Below, in pieces: positions 1-11,470 of a stretch of 64,000 nucleotides of DNA (positions are counted from its first letter, which is position 1; each line of letters begins with the position of its first letter). The stretch comes from Poa pratensis (Eukaryota > Streptophyta > Magnoliopsida > Poales > Poaceae): contig CAMZMU010000115.1 in assembly GCA_947311845.1 (NCBI GenBank), positions 32,203,333 to 32,267,332 of the forward strand. Direction: 5' to 3'. The notes under the pieces are model-generated. The model had not been told where the DNA came from. It saw only the letters and a program-made list of their open reading frames with translations, and did not search any database. The translations under genes and the position numbers were made by a program.

Positions 1-160
1 CCGAGCTCCTCCGAGGCTGCTGCCTAAGCTTATGAAACTTTGAACTTTAAATCCCCGGAATGCCGGGTGCAGATGTAAATATACGTTAAGTATTTCGCAG
101 TGCTACTTTATCATATAGCTTCAACAAGACAAGCTTAATGCCGTATCACTTTGCACCAAG

Positions 161-620
161 TCCCCGAGTTTACTTTCTTGTTTACTATACTTAGTAATCT
201 TTGCTCTTGTCTACCATTTAGGCGTTCGACAGTCGAGTCACAAGATCAATCATTATAGCATACAATACTTGTAAATTTTGAGGTAAGGTTTAGAGTCATC
301 CGACACAAGGAAAGGAACGAAAAAACCGGGTTAGTAAACGACATATGTCGGATCTTTTAGGACCGAGTCCCCGAGTCCATTTTCATGTTTACCATATACC
401 ATAACCTCTGCTCTTGACTGCCATTTCGGCGTTCGTCAGTCGAGTCACAAGATCACAACAAAATAGCATACATTACTTGAACTTTGAAACGAGGTCTCAA
501 AATCATCCGACATATGAACAACACAGAAAAAACCGAGATAAAACACAAGCATATAGACAAAGGCAGTCCCCGAGTTTCTTTTCGGAGTGCCGGCATTTTA
601 TTCAAAGGAAAAACCGAGAT
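161..620 (-). repeat. Degenerate tandem repeat, about 200 bp unit, gypsy 3' region
   Basis: Two long units and the start of a third share the order TCCCCGAG (at 161, 367 and 566), then a segment with GCGTTCG and CAGTCGAGTCACAAGATCA, then a CATCCGACA block and an A-rich AAAACCG block. Spacing is 206 and then 199 bp. The array lies between the integrase stop and the expected 3' LTR. Positions 1-160 are further non-coding 3' sequence with no gene seen. Confidence 0.7.
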
Positions 621-635
621 ACATACACTGCGCCC

Positions 636-2119
636 TTATGAGTAAAAGGGACGGAGTAGAGCTACATTCCAGGGTCTTTTGGTCTCCTCTCCGGATTTGT
701 CCATCACATTTTTCCTCGGTGCCTGTGCATCTATAAGATAGTATGAATCATTGTGCAGAGCCTTGCTCACAATGAATGGTCCCTCCCATGGAGGTGACAA
801 CTTGTGTCGGCCTGCTTTGCGTTGCACTAGCCTCAACACCAAATCTCCCTCTCGGAAAACCCGAGGGCTGATCTTCCGGCTATGATAGCGTCGGAGATTT
901 TGCTGATATATAGCTGACCGAGATAAGGTCAGTTCTCGTGCTTCTTCGAGCAAATCAACATCATTTTCCCGAGCTTCTTTTGCCTCGGTTTCAGTGTACA
1001 GCGCCACTCTTGGCGAGTCATATCCATGTCGGTTGGCAAGACCGCTTCTGCCCATAGACCAGAAAAAATGGCGTATAGCCAGTTGATCGATTTGGTGTGG
1101 TCCTTAGACCCCACAGCACTGCTGGTATCTCCTCTATCCAACATCCCGGAGTTCGCAACAGTGGTTCAATCAACCGGCTTTGATACCGGCTAACACCAAT
1201 GCATTTGCTCTTTCCACTTGCCCATTTGCCTCAGGGTGTGCCACCGAGGCTATGTCCAACCGAATTCTCTTATCCGCACAGAACCGAGCAAACTCTCCCA
1301 CAGCAAAGTTTGTGCCATTATCCGAGATAATGCTATGGGGGTAACCATATCTCAAAATGATGTCCTTCAAAAAGGTCACAGCTGTGTGACCATCACACTT
1401 CCGGATTGGCTTTACCTCGATCCACTTGGTGAACTTGTCCACCATACCAGCATATGAGTCATGTTACCTCGGGCTGGCCTGAATTCTCCCACCATATCCA
1501 GCACCAAACTGCAAAGGGCCAAGTGATTGGAATTGTCTTGAGTGCCGAGGCTGGCAGGTGGATCTTTTTAGCAAACCTCTGACATCCCTCACACTTTCTG
1601 ACGATATCTTCTGCCTGGTTCAAAGCACTGGGCCAATAAAACCCATGCCGGAATACCTTAGCCACCAAGGCTCTTGATGAAGCATGATGACCACACTCTC
1701 CTGATGAATTTCCAGGAGCATCTCTGCCCTTCCTGCGGCTCGACACAGCGCTGCAGTACCTCGGTCACACTTCTCTTGTATAACTCCTGGTTGATGATGG
1801 TGTAGGCCTTGGATCTTCTTTGCACTTGCCTAGCTTCAACTTCATTACTTGGCAAACTCCCATCCATCATAAATGCCATTATTGGTTGTGCCCACTCCGG
1901 CACAGGACGCACAGGAAATACCGGATCATCCACCTCCATGAGATCAACCGACATTACTTCTTCCGAGACAGAATAACCAGTCCCCGGGTTCTGCCAAGCA
2001 GTCCCCGGGTTCTCCCAAATGCATCCGACATCGACGTCCATGGGAACAGCCAGACTCCGGTTTCGCCGGGATAAAAATTGACTCGGATCCGGCGATGGTT
2101 TGATTGATGGCTTCCTCAA
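636..2119 (-). pseudogene. Gypsy integrase (pol C-terminal part), frame-broken
   Basis: Three stretches in different frames together form an integrase. From the N-terminus there is a linker (2,119-1,800), a zinc-binding segment with a C-x2-C pair (KCEGCQRF, near 1,580-1,600), the catalytic core (1,445-1,170) with SDNGTNF and a downstream glutamate in the EANGQVERAN segment, and a C-terminal region (1,055-636) ending in LLRPFYS before the stop. Integrase inserts the cDNA copy into the host chromosome. At least two frame changes and an internal stop separate the parts. Some may be sequencing indels, but the copy is not readable as it stands. Confidence 0.85.
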
Positions 2120-2583
2120 TGCTCCAAGGCTATGCCGGGTGGAATTGGATCCCGGGATGAACCTAGCTTGGACAGTACATCGGCGGCGTCATTTTCAGCC
2201 CGAGGTATATGCGTGAGCTCGCAACCTTCAAAGAACCCCGAGATCTTCTGGACATGAAACCGATACAACGCCATGTTGGCGTCTAAAGCATCCCAATTTC
2301 CCGAGACTTGCTGCACCACCAAATCCGAGTCTCCGAAACATTCTATCCGGCGAATACCAATTTCTTTGGCCACATTTAGCCCATGAACAAGTGCCTCATA
2401 CTCGGCCACATTGTTAGATGCCGCAAAATGAATCTGCAACACATATCTCAGTTGATCTCGCTTAGGCGAGGTAAGGACTACCCCGGCACCTAAACCAATT
2501 TTTGTCCTTGAACCATCAAAGTGCATTCTCCAGTAATTGGGGTCAGGCCGTGGTGGCTCATATTGCATTTCAGCCCAATCCAC
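2116..2583 (-). pseudogene. Second (archaeal-type) RNase H domain of gypsy pol
   Basis: An open stretch of about 155 residues carries MHFDGSRTKIGLGAGVVL, ASNNVAEYEALVHGL, FGDSDLVVQQVSG and PRAENDAADVLSKL, which hold the D-E-D-D residue pattern of RNase H. It lies downstream of RT and its own RNase H and upstream of integrase, the position of the extra RNase H acquired by Tat-lineage elements. Its presumed role is degradation of the RNA strand during reverse transcription. The domain itself is open; the neighbours need frame changes. Confidence 0.8.
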
Positions 2584-3950
2584 CAGAAATCCGGCAGTGC
2601 CTGAGATTTAATGGCATCTCTTCTTTCATAGTGAGGAGTGTAAGGGGACACCTCGATAGCCCACTTGGCTACTCGGCCAGTTGCATCTTTACACCCAATG
2701 ATCTCCGAGATAGGAGCCTCACACACCACAGTGATTGAATGCTCTTGGAAGTAATGTTTCAACTTCTTAGCAGCCAGATAGACACCATATGTCATTTTCT
2801 GGTAGTGCGGATAGTTCTGCTTGGATAACGAGATCACCTCGCTGAGGTAATACACTGGCCTCTGCACAGTTTTGCCATCTTCTTCTCTCCACTACCAATA
2901 CGACACTCACAACCCGGTTTGTGGCTGCAATGTAGAGCAACATCGGCTCTTTGGGTAATGGTGAAGCCAGTATCGGCGCAGTTGCCAACATCTTTTTTAA
3001 CTCGGTGAACGCCGCATCTGCTTGCGGGGCCACACGAAGTGGGTTGTTTTCTTCATGAGTTGATACAAAGGCAATGCCTTTTCCCCAACCTGCTAACAAA
3101 CCGACTTAAGATGCCAAACATCCAGTGAATTTCTGCACGTCTTTGAGACATGTCGGTAACCTCATGCTTTCAATAGCACGGATTTTTGTCGGGTTCACCT
3201 CGATACCTCGGCTGACACGAGGAAACCGAGTAATTTGCCTGCCGGCACACCGAAGGTACATTTGTCCGGGTTAAGTTTTATCCGGAATTTCCTCAGATTC
3301 TCAAATGTTTCTCGGAGATCATCAATCAGAGTAGCTTTCTCCTTAGACTTGATGACAATGTCATCGACATACACCTGCACATTTTTTCCTATTTGATCAT
3401 GCAAGCATTTTTGCATACATCTCTGGTAAGTAGCACCAGCATTTCTCAAACCAAAGGTCATGACACGATAGCAATAAGCCCCATACGGGGTGATAAAAGC
3501 AGTTTTCATTTGATCAGCAGGGTTCAGTGGTATCTGGTGAAAACCAGAATACGCATCTACAAAGGATAACAGCTCACACCCGGCTGTGGAATCGATCACT
3601 TGATCAATCCGAGGCAGCGGGAATGGATCCTTAGGACATGCCTTGTTCAAGTTTGTGTAATCAATACACATACGCCACACAATGGCCACATTGGGTCATC
3701 TTTTTTCTTTTCCACCAGGACCGGGTTAGACAACCAGTCCGGGTGCAGCACTTCCATGATGAACCCAGATGCAAGTAATCTGGCCAGTTCATCACCTATC
3801 ACCTTTCTTTCTCATCCGAGAGACGCCGCATAGGTTGCTTCACCGGCTTCATATCCGGTCTGACGAACAAAGAGTGCTCAGCCAACTCCCTCGGAACACC
3901 TGGCAGGTCCTGATTTGACCATGCAAAGATATCCCGGTTCTCACGGAGGA
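2584..3950 (-). pseudogene. Gypsy reverse transcriptase plus RT-linked RNase H
   Basis: The RT core (3,689-3,195) contains WRMCIDYTNLNKACPKD, FVDAYSGFHQI, FGLRNAGATYQRCM and the catalytic YVDDIVIKS motif. It continues through a frame break into the RT connection (3,099-2,767, with PLRVAPQADAAFTELKKML) and an RNase H-like segment (2,867-2,590) with PVYYLSEVI and YQKMTYGVYLAAKKL. The proteins copy genomic RNA into DNA and remove the RNA strand. Frame changes near 3,100-3,195 and 2,860 break the polyprotein. YVDD is intact. Confidence 0.88.
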
Positions 3951-3959
3951 AGTGACTGA

Positions 3960-4717
3960 GCTCGCCTTCCTATTTCTCAGTTAACCCGGTACCATGATGA
4001 CGTTGTGGTCCGGAATGCCGGGTCAACATTGATCTTCTTGGTCTCCTTTGGCACCTCGAAAGTTGCATTCTGCTCCGGGTTAGCCATACCCGGCATACCG
4101 AGTTGTGCGGACTGAGCCAATGCCACCACTTCATGGATCTTCTTCTTCTCTGCAGCAATGATCAGTGACTCGGCTAAGCACGATCCAGCCGAGGCACACT
4201 CCAGTGCACGCTTGTAATCACCCGAGATAGTGATGATGCCATTAGGACCCGGCATTTTCATCTTGAGGTAACCCACATGAGTGGATATCATGAACTTGGA
4301 CAGTGCAGGCCTACCGAGTAAAGCATGGTATGGACTTTCGAGGTCCACTACTTCAAACTGAATGCTCTCAGTTCGGCAGTTCTCCTTGGTGCCAAAAACA
4401 CATCAACCCAAACTTTGCCCATAGGTGCACATGAGACACCTGGCACTATACCATGAAAGGTGGTAGAACTCGGCTGCAGCATATTTGCCGAGATACCCAT
4501 CTTCACCATGGTGTCTCGGTACATATATTGATAGCACTCCCATTATCAATGAGAACTCGGGTGAACGAACATTGATGGTGGGTCCAAAGAACGTCGGATA
4601 CTACCAATGCATAACCTCCCGGAGTTGGCATAACTCGGGGATGATCCCTTCTGCTCCAAACGATCTCTTGCTCGGACCAGTGCAAATACTTCGGCACTGC
4701 CGGCATAACTGCGTTCA
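3960..4717 (-). pseudogene. Gypsy aspartic protease region, 3' side of the hAT insertion
   Basis: Minus-strand reading gives a protease-like region with FTRVLIDNGSAINI near 4,560-4,520. The DNGSA form replaces the commoner D-T/S-G-A and is usual in this lineage as far as I recall. It is followed by YHALLGRPALSKFM (about 4,350-4,290). The upstream part of the same protein lies beyond the hAT element, from 8,800 upward; the two halves rejoin when the hAT and one copy of its duplication are disregarded. One or more frame changes lie near 4,350-4,500. Confidence 0.75.
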
Positions 4718-4725
4718 CCTCCAGT
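4718..4725. repeat. hAT target-site duplication, left copy (CCTCCAGT)
   Basis: The 8 bp CCTCCAGT directly precedes the left inverted repeat and is repeated exactly at 8,792-8,799 after the right one. Eight base pairs is the standard hAT duplication length. Confidence 0.95.
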
Positions 4726-5275
4726 TATATCTGGCCATGGGCCGGGCCGGGCTTCGGGCCGGGCCGCAAAAAGCCCGACGTCGTAATGCCAGGCCCGGGC
4801 CCGCCCAACACAAAAGCCCGAAAGCCCGCCCAAAAGCCTGACATTAGTAGTAGCAGCAATTTTGAGAGCAAAAACAATTTTGACAGCAACAATTTGTATT
4901 TTTTTATTAAACAGCAATACAAAACAGTAGCAAATCTGTGACATAAAAGAGCACAATTTGACAGCAAACATTTGTATAAACATCAAGTTGCACTGTTAAC
5001 ACCAAACAACAATTCGCAATTGACAACATGGAGCAACTAAGGAGTAAGGACAAGTGCATAAATATCATATTACAATCTCATATTGCATCAAATCACTCCA
5101 GTTTTAGGTTTCGACAAACACAAGTGCATAAATATCTTATTACAGTCCATATTGCAAATTCATAGAACTAAAGGAAAAAGCTGGCTGGTTGTCATCTCTC
5201 CATGCCTTCTCCAAATCTTCTACTCTTCTCCTTGCTGTAGCAAAAACTCTACAAAAAGAAATAAACAGGAGGAGG

Positions 5276-7650
5276 TTAGCGGTTAGCAAAAACTTGACAA
5301 GGTGACATGAACAAAGAATATGGATTAGGGATATTACAATTTTCATCTGAATCAGAATCTTCATCATCATCTAGCTCAACAACTTCTGCCTTCCTCTTAT
5401 TATCTACAAACACAACAATATATTGGGTTAATAATCATTTGCAACTTGCAAGCAGAACATAGAATGAAAACTGAAACAAAGAAAGCTAAAGTAGATACCC
5501 TGTTGTTTCTGCAATTTGACACGATACCAATCTTGCAAGCACATCAATGCCTCCATCGTCTTTGGTTTTAGTGAGGCACGGTTCGGTGTGATAACCTTCT
5601 TACTCAAACTGAAAGCAGACTCCGATGCAACACTTGACACGGGAACTGCAAGAATATCGCGAGCCAATCTTGCTAGCTGAGGGTACCTAGCTGCAGACTT
5701 GCTCCAATAATCCAAGATATCAATATTATCATTCAACTTCTTCACAGGTTCAGCCAAGTACAATTCCAATTCAGATTTCTCTTCCTGTGAGCTCGTGCTT
5801 GCCACATATTGATCATAGTCCGAAAAGGCACCCAATCCACAAGTGCTTGAGGAACCAGCTGCGGCCAAGTTTTCATGAACTTGCACGCCACTACCATACT
5901 CATTAAATAAAGCAGTCAAGGTACTCCTAACATCAGTAATGCGACGAAGGGCGTCATCCTCAGCATATAGCGTGGAGTAGGAATAAGCTAAAAACTTAAA
6001 CTTAATGCGGGGATCAATGACAGCAGCACGGGACAGAAATACACTATAGTCAGACCAATATTTCATGAACTTGTCTCTCATAACAGCCAGCATTGGACCC
6101 ATGTAACTATTTATACCAGCAGTAGCCTCAATAATAGCAGTATGAACAAGATAAACATTCATGAAGTACAAATTGGCTGTTGGGTATTTTGTTCCTGAGA
6201 AAACAGTAGTTACCTTGAAGAAAACCTCCAAGAACTAATACATATGAGATACCTTGGCCCATTCTTCCTCCGATAGATGAAAATACTCCATGAAGATACT
6301 ATCCCTGTCAGAATACCAATTGAACACTTCGCTGTAGTACAAACAGCAGCCAATCATTGTATAGGTTGAATTCCAATGAATGGGCATATCAGGTTTCAGC
6401 TTTCTTGATTCTTGTAAGTTGAAAATAGTTTTAGCTGCGCCATAAAATTTAAACAGCCTAGTGCCCGAAGCCTTTAGGTACATTATACCATCTCTAAGTT
6501 TGCCAACAGCCCCATCAATCAAGGTCAACCCAGCTTGAACCACCAAATTCAGTATGTGTGCACAACAACGAATTTGAAAGAATTTACCGGACAAAGGTAA
6601 AGCACCTTTTGACAAGTGGGTTCGCAAGCAAACAATCATTCTATCATTATAGGCTGCATTATCAAGAGTGATGCACATCACTTTCTTATCAATCCTCCAT
6701 TCAAGAAATGCTAAGTGGACCTCATCGGCAATAGATGTTCCATCATATGGTGGATCAATTTTTTTAAACCATACAATCCTTTTGTTTAGTTTCCAATCAG
6801 CATCTATGTAATGACAAGTAATGCAAATATAGCTATCCTTGGTGACTTCAGATTTCCAATTGCCAGATGTGAAACTCACTCTACCAGGGGCAGCAGCAAT
6901 AACATCAAGCAATTCTTTTTTCTGGTCAAGAAACATAGCCATTATCTCTCTTTTTATTGTGTGCCTACCAATAGACTTGAATGCTGGACAACAAGCAGAC
7001 ATCATTGTTCTAAATCCATCCTCTTCAACTGTTGTAAATGGATGAGAACCGGACACAAGATATATAGAAATTCCATGTCTAGCTACTTGAGCATCATATC
7101 TAACATTTTTTAGTGCCATTGTTCCATCCTCATTTGTTTCAGATTTCAAAAAGAAATTATTCATTGTGGTCTGCTCAGTCATATGTTTCACTCTAGTGTG
7201 CCTAAGGAGATGAGATGTACCATGTTGAGAATGCCCCGACAACTCAGCGGAGCAATGGTTGCACTTAGCTATAACAAATTCATCACCATCAGGAGATATC
7301 TTGGTGAAGTCCTTCCACACTTTTGACTTCAGTCTGGAATTGCTAGAGGAGGCAGTAGGCTGCTGTGCTGAGGCAGTAGGCTGCTGCTGTGCTGAGGCTG
7401 TAGGCTGCTGCTGTGCTGATGGTTGTCCACTTATACCTCCCCTAGATGCTGGCTTCTTTCCCCTTCCTGCTGGCTTCTTTCCCCTTCCTACTGGCATCTT
7501 TCCCCTTGTACGTTTCTGCCGACCTTGCCCAGTACGAGGAGGATTTGGAGGTACAATAAACATCTCCACGTCCCCCTGCCCTTCTAATTCTTCAGGATGG
7601 AAATCTGGTTCCGAACCCTCTAGGCCTTCTACTTCATGCCAATCCCCCAT
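5276..7650 (-). CDS. hAT transposase with one in-frame stop and one intron
   Basis: The start is taken at 7,650 (MGDWHEVEGLEG); an upstream in-frame extension looks like leader. In order the protein has an acidic N-terminus, a basic GRGKKPAGRGKKP segment, Gln/Ala repeats near residues 75-100, a BED zinc finger (KCNHCSAEL then HLLRHTRVKH, about residues 125-165), the transposase core including CITLDNAAYND, and the C-terminal hAT dimerisation domain (ILDYWSKSAARYPQLARLARD and VPVSSVASESAFS). A single TAG at 6,237-6,235 interrupts the frame; the reading continues unchanged on both sides. An intron is inferred at 5,498-5,404 (GT..AG). The last exon encodes a lysine then Asp/Glu-rich tail ending at 5,276. 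The protein would cut and rejoin hAT ends. Apart from the TAG it looks full length. Confidence 0.88.
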
Positions 7651-7689
7651 GCTAAATATGTACAACAACAAAAAAACAACTCTATAAAT

Positions 7690-7985
7690 TAATCCAACAT
7701 CCACCAACAGCAAATTAATACATGAACAACAACAAATAATCCAACTACAGCATCTATAAATCATCTACCACTACAGCATCTATAACTCTACAAATAATCC
7801 AACATCTCAATTCTCAAATCATCTCTACAAATAATACAACTACAGCATCTATAACTCTACAAATCATCTACAAATAATCCAACATCCAACTACAGCATCT
7901 ATAACTCTACAAATCATCTACAACATCTCAATTATATCTAGCACATCCACAAAATCATCTCTAAAATTAATCTGCAGCATCCACA
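7690..7985. repeat. AT-rich short tandem repeats in hAT leader
   Basis: Copies of CTACAGCATCTATAACTCTA, AAATCATCTACAA and AATAATCCAACATC alternate through this stretch, upstream of the transposase start on the minus strand. They may be the 5' leader or intron of the transposase gene. From 7,986 to 8,590 the sequence becomes GC-rich, with no supported gene. Confidence 0.5.
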
Positions 7986-8791
7986 ACTACAAATTCATCA
8001 CATCCACCAAGAACATCATGGAGAGGAAGACGGTGCGGCTGTGCCAGACTGCCAGTATCCCAGTACCTTGAAGTTGAAGGAGACATGCTCGGCATGCTCG
8101 TCGGTGCAGCGGTGCGGCTCCCGTGAGGAAATAGACGCGGCGGCCCGGGCGAGGAAGAAGTTGTGGTCGCCGGAAGGAGAGGCGGCCGACGGGTGAGCTC
8201 GTGCTCCTCGTCTTGTCGCTGCCGTGGTGGGGAGAAGAGAAGGTGTGGCCGACGCCCGCCACACCGCGAGGAAGGAGGTGCCACAGCGAGGAGGAGGTGC
8301 GGCGGCCCCGGCGATGAGCAGATGAGGCGACGGTGGCCGGTGGCGGTGGGTGTGAGAGCGTGAGGTGAGGAGAGATGGCGGGGCTAGGGTTTGGCTCTAG
8401 TGGCCGCCGCCATTTCGCTCGTTCCTGGGAGCGGGAGGGGCGGGTGAGTGGAGAGTGGAGAGGCTGAGCAGAGGAGCGAGGCTAGGGTTGGACTTGGGGA
8501 CTGGGAGTGGGGACTGGGGAGTTCCCTTGTTGGGCTGGCGCATGGCGGCCTTGTTGGGCTGGCGGCGTGGCGCACTTGGAAACTATAATGCCGGGCCGGG
8601 CCGGGCTTTTTTTTAACTAAAGCTGAAGCCCGGCCCAGCTGACTGCTCGGGCCTAATTTCCGGCCCAGCCCAGCTGACTGCTCGGGCCTAATTTCCAGGC
8701 CCAGGCCCGGCCCTGTGGTCAGGCCCATCGGGCCCAGGCCCTGTATTTTCGGGCCGGGCTGGTCAGGCCGGGCTAAACATGGCCAGATATA

Positions 8792-11141
8792 CCTCCAGTG
8801 CACGCCGATGCAAGCTCTTCTTGTCAGTTGGCTCAGTCACAAAGACCACATAGCTCTGATGAGCTTCTCTGTAGTCTCCCTGAGGGTACTCTCCGTGCCT
8901 GCTAGGACCAGCATTGTTGTTGTTCCCTCCGACATTCACTTGATTCACAGGTTTCGGAGTAGGAGGCCTCTGTGCCGGTGCATTCACTAGAATTGTGTTT
9001 GCCCCAGAGAGGGGTACTGCTTGCCTCGGTTGAGGATACGTCATTGGAGGCCTCTGAGGTGCTCCCATCTGATTTCCTCCAGAACCTCCACCTTCTTTCA
9101 AGGTGCGCTGATACCAGCTGCACTGCCGAGTTGTATGGTTTGCTGGCCTGCGAATGTCTTGGGTGTGGAAACTGCAGGGCCCATCCAACATAGCATCATA
9201 AGTTAATGACGGCTTCTGATCACCCCATGGCCTTTTCCCTTCTTGATTCTGGCCCCATGCTGGGCCATTGAACTTCGGACGCTGACTGATACCGGCATCT
9301 GGCTGGTCTTGATTTATAGCTGCAACCTAGTTTGAGCCATACCGGTAATCCGGTTCTCTCCTCTTGTTACCAAAGTCCTGGCGATCGTTCTGCCTGACTG
9401 GCCCGGGTCTGTTATTCACCGGGTATCTTCTACTCGGCTCTCCCGAGTTCAGCAAAGGTTGCATCGGATCACCCAGTGCGTAGCTATCCGTAATCCGGAT
9501 TGTCTCGGCCAGAGTGGCCGGCATTTCCCTCTACAACTTCTGCCAGAGCATGGAGCCATGTCGGCACCCCTGGGCAAACCAAGATATGGCCTGTACCTCT
9601 ACAACTCCTTAACAGGAATTGCGAATAGTACTCCACCGGGTTAAGTAATCCCAGCCAGTTTCATTATCCCTCTGCTTGCACATCGCAAGTTGTTGAGGAC
9701 GGTTTGGTCTCTTGTATGTGCTGGAGAAGTTGCTAACAAACGCTTCTTCAAAGTCCAGCCAGCAATCAACACTGCCCTCTCGCAGGTTGTTCAGCCAGAT
9801 CCGGGCTGGCCCTTCCAACATCTGCGGGATATACCTCACCGCCCAACGACGGTTTCCTCCCGCGATATGTACTGCCGTCACATAATCTGTCAGCTAGTCC
9901 TCCGGCTTAGTGCTGCCGTCATATGTTTTTGCACCTCGGTTCAACTGAAAGTGCCGCACTGGTGGCTCTCTCATTATCCGAGGTCCAAAACATGCAGGGC
10001 CAGGTGGACCCTGCTCTTCCAGCATTTCCGACATATAGATCCGGTCCAGCTTGTAGCGTGCATCATTTGGTGACAACTGGCGAGGTCCCAACCGGGATCC
10101 CAGTGCACTGTCATATCTAGGATACCCGGCTTTCTCCATAGCCGAGTAACCATCATCATAACTGTTAGCCACCTGCTCAACAACTTGTGGCTGCTGGACC
10201 TGCCCGACATTTTGCTGCTGCTGCTGGGCGAGATTTTGTGTCGGATACCGAGGTGGATAATCTCGGCCAGCCGAGTTAACTACTCCGGCATCTGGACCGC
10301 CTTGACCGGGATTGCTTCTACCCCGGCCGGCACTACCTCGCCCAACCACCTGCTTTCCGGCACATGCCGGATCATACACCTGCATCTGTTTGCTCTTACC
10401 GGAGTTTACACTCCGGCCACGATCTACACCGACATGCGGTGAAGAAGCTTGCCCCTTAGATCCACCAGCTCCCCTAACCGAGTGAACAACATCGGACCCA
10501 CCTGCAACTATGTTGGCCTTGCGATAGGCCTCATTCTGCCGGGTAGCCACAGCTACCAGCTCATTAACTCGGTCCTGCTGCCTGCGGAGAGCTTCTCCGG
10601 ATAAGCCAGACAACTCGGCTCTTGCTGGCTCGGCAGCCCTAAGAGTCTTAGCAGGGGAACTATACATCGGTTTTTCGACCGATAAAGCACTAGGAGTTTT
10701 ACTAGAGCTAGATCTACCATCTCTAGCTAACTCGGCATTGAGGTTTTTACCTCTCTTACGCACATCCTCTACTCGACTAGGGCGAGCAGCTACCGGGGTA
10801 AAACCATGTGCTAGGTTATACTCACGAACAGTTATCCCAAACTCTCTCCGTACCTCGGCCATCTCCAGAGCCTCCTGAAGCAAGCTCTGACGTCGTGCTT
10901 CCAACTCTGCCTCTGACTGGGCAGCATCTGTACCGGCATCTACCGGCACATTTAACCTCTCTATTATCTCCTCGAGATGAGCTGGCTTAACCGGCACATG
11001 GGATGTACCGGCCTGGCCGGGGAGATTTTCCCTCCTCTCCAGCGACAATTTCGCCGATCTGGTAACCTTTGGTGCGGGATTACCGGCATCTCTTTTGCCG
11101 GGGTCTCCTTTACCGGCATCAGCCGCAGTGCCGGTCATCAT
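8792..11141 (-). pseudogene. Gypsy gag (with start of protease region), frame-broken
   Basis: The start codon at 11,141 follows the leader after the primer binding site. The first 415 residues form a long basic and Q-rich N-terminal region running to about 9,894. A gag core follows in another frame (9,881-9,609) with PARIWLNNLREGSV and NFSSTYKRPNRPQQL, typical of the retrotransposon gag family. Further pieces at 9,524-9,327 and 9,191-8,800 contain a Cys/His segment (PCSFHTQDIRRPANHTTRQC). Gag would form the virus-like particle. At least three frame changes and a stop near 9,327 break it. The hAT insertion separates its end from the protease. Confidence 0.75.
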
Positions 11142-11445
11142 GACTTCTGCGCAACTCCTGGGGCAAGCGCTACGCCGCCGCGAGCCGCACAGACAGCAGG
11201 AGGATCCTCCGCCACAAGCACCTGCTCGGGGTACTTGCAGATAACCTCGGTGGCGACGTAGGTCATGAAGGTGCCGAAGCTGATGAGGAAGCCGTTCGTC
11301 GAGAACGGCCTGCTACCGAAGCATCCCGCATTGTCGCTGATGAAGTTCAGCGCGCCGAGCTTGCAGACGAGCCCGCGAACGACGCGCTCGCCGGAGTCGA
11401 TGATGAAGCCCGTCCGGAATGTCACACCAGCCAGCGCCGCTGTCT

Positions 11446-11463
11446 GCCCCACGGTGGGCGCCA
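11446..11463 (-). other. Primer binding site of the gypsy element
   Basis: Minus-strand TGGCGCCCACCGTGGGGC begins 7 bases after the LTR end. TGG at the 5' side pairs with the CCA of a tRNA 3' end. I cannot name the tRNA with confidence. Confidence 0.65.
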
Positions 11464-11470
11464 ACCGTCG

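Larger units (their letters stand above)
4726..8791 (-). mobile_element. Complete hAT transposon, 4,066 bp
   Basis: The ends are a perfect 14 bp inverted repeat, TATATCTGGCCATG at 4,726-4,739 and CATGGCCAGATATA at 8,778-8,791, flanked by the 8 bp duplication CCTCCAGT. Both subterminal zones (4,740-4,845 and about 8,590-8,775) are packed with GGGCCGGGC-type motifs on both strands, a likely transposase-binding region. One minus-strand transposase gene fills the middle. The element sits in the gag-pro region of the gypsy element and so is younger than it. All cis features are present; only one in-frame stop spoils the transposase. Confidence 0.95.

Noticed and set aside
7259..7687. 142-residue plus-strand open frame rich in Cys and Pro
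   Set aside because: Antisense to the Gln/Ala and GRGKK repeats of the hAT transposase, a mirror of low-complexity coding sequence.
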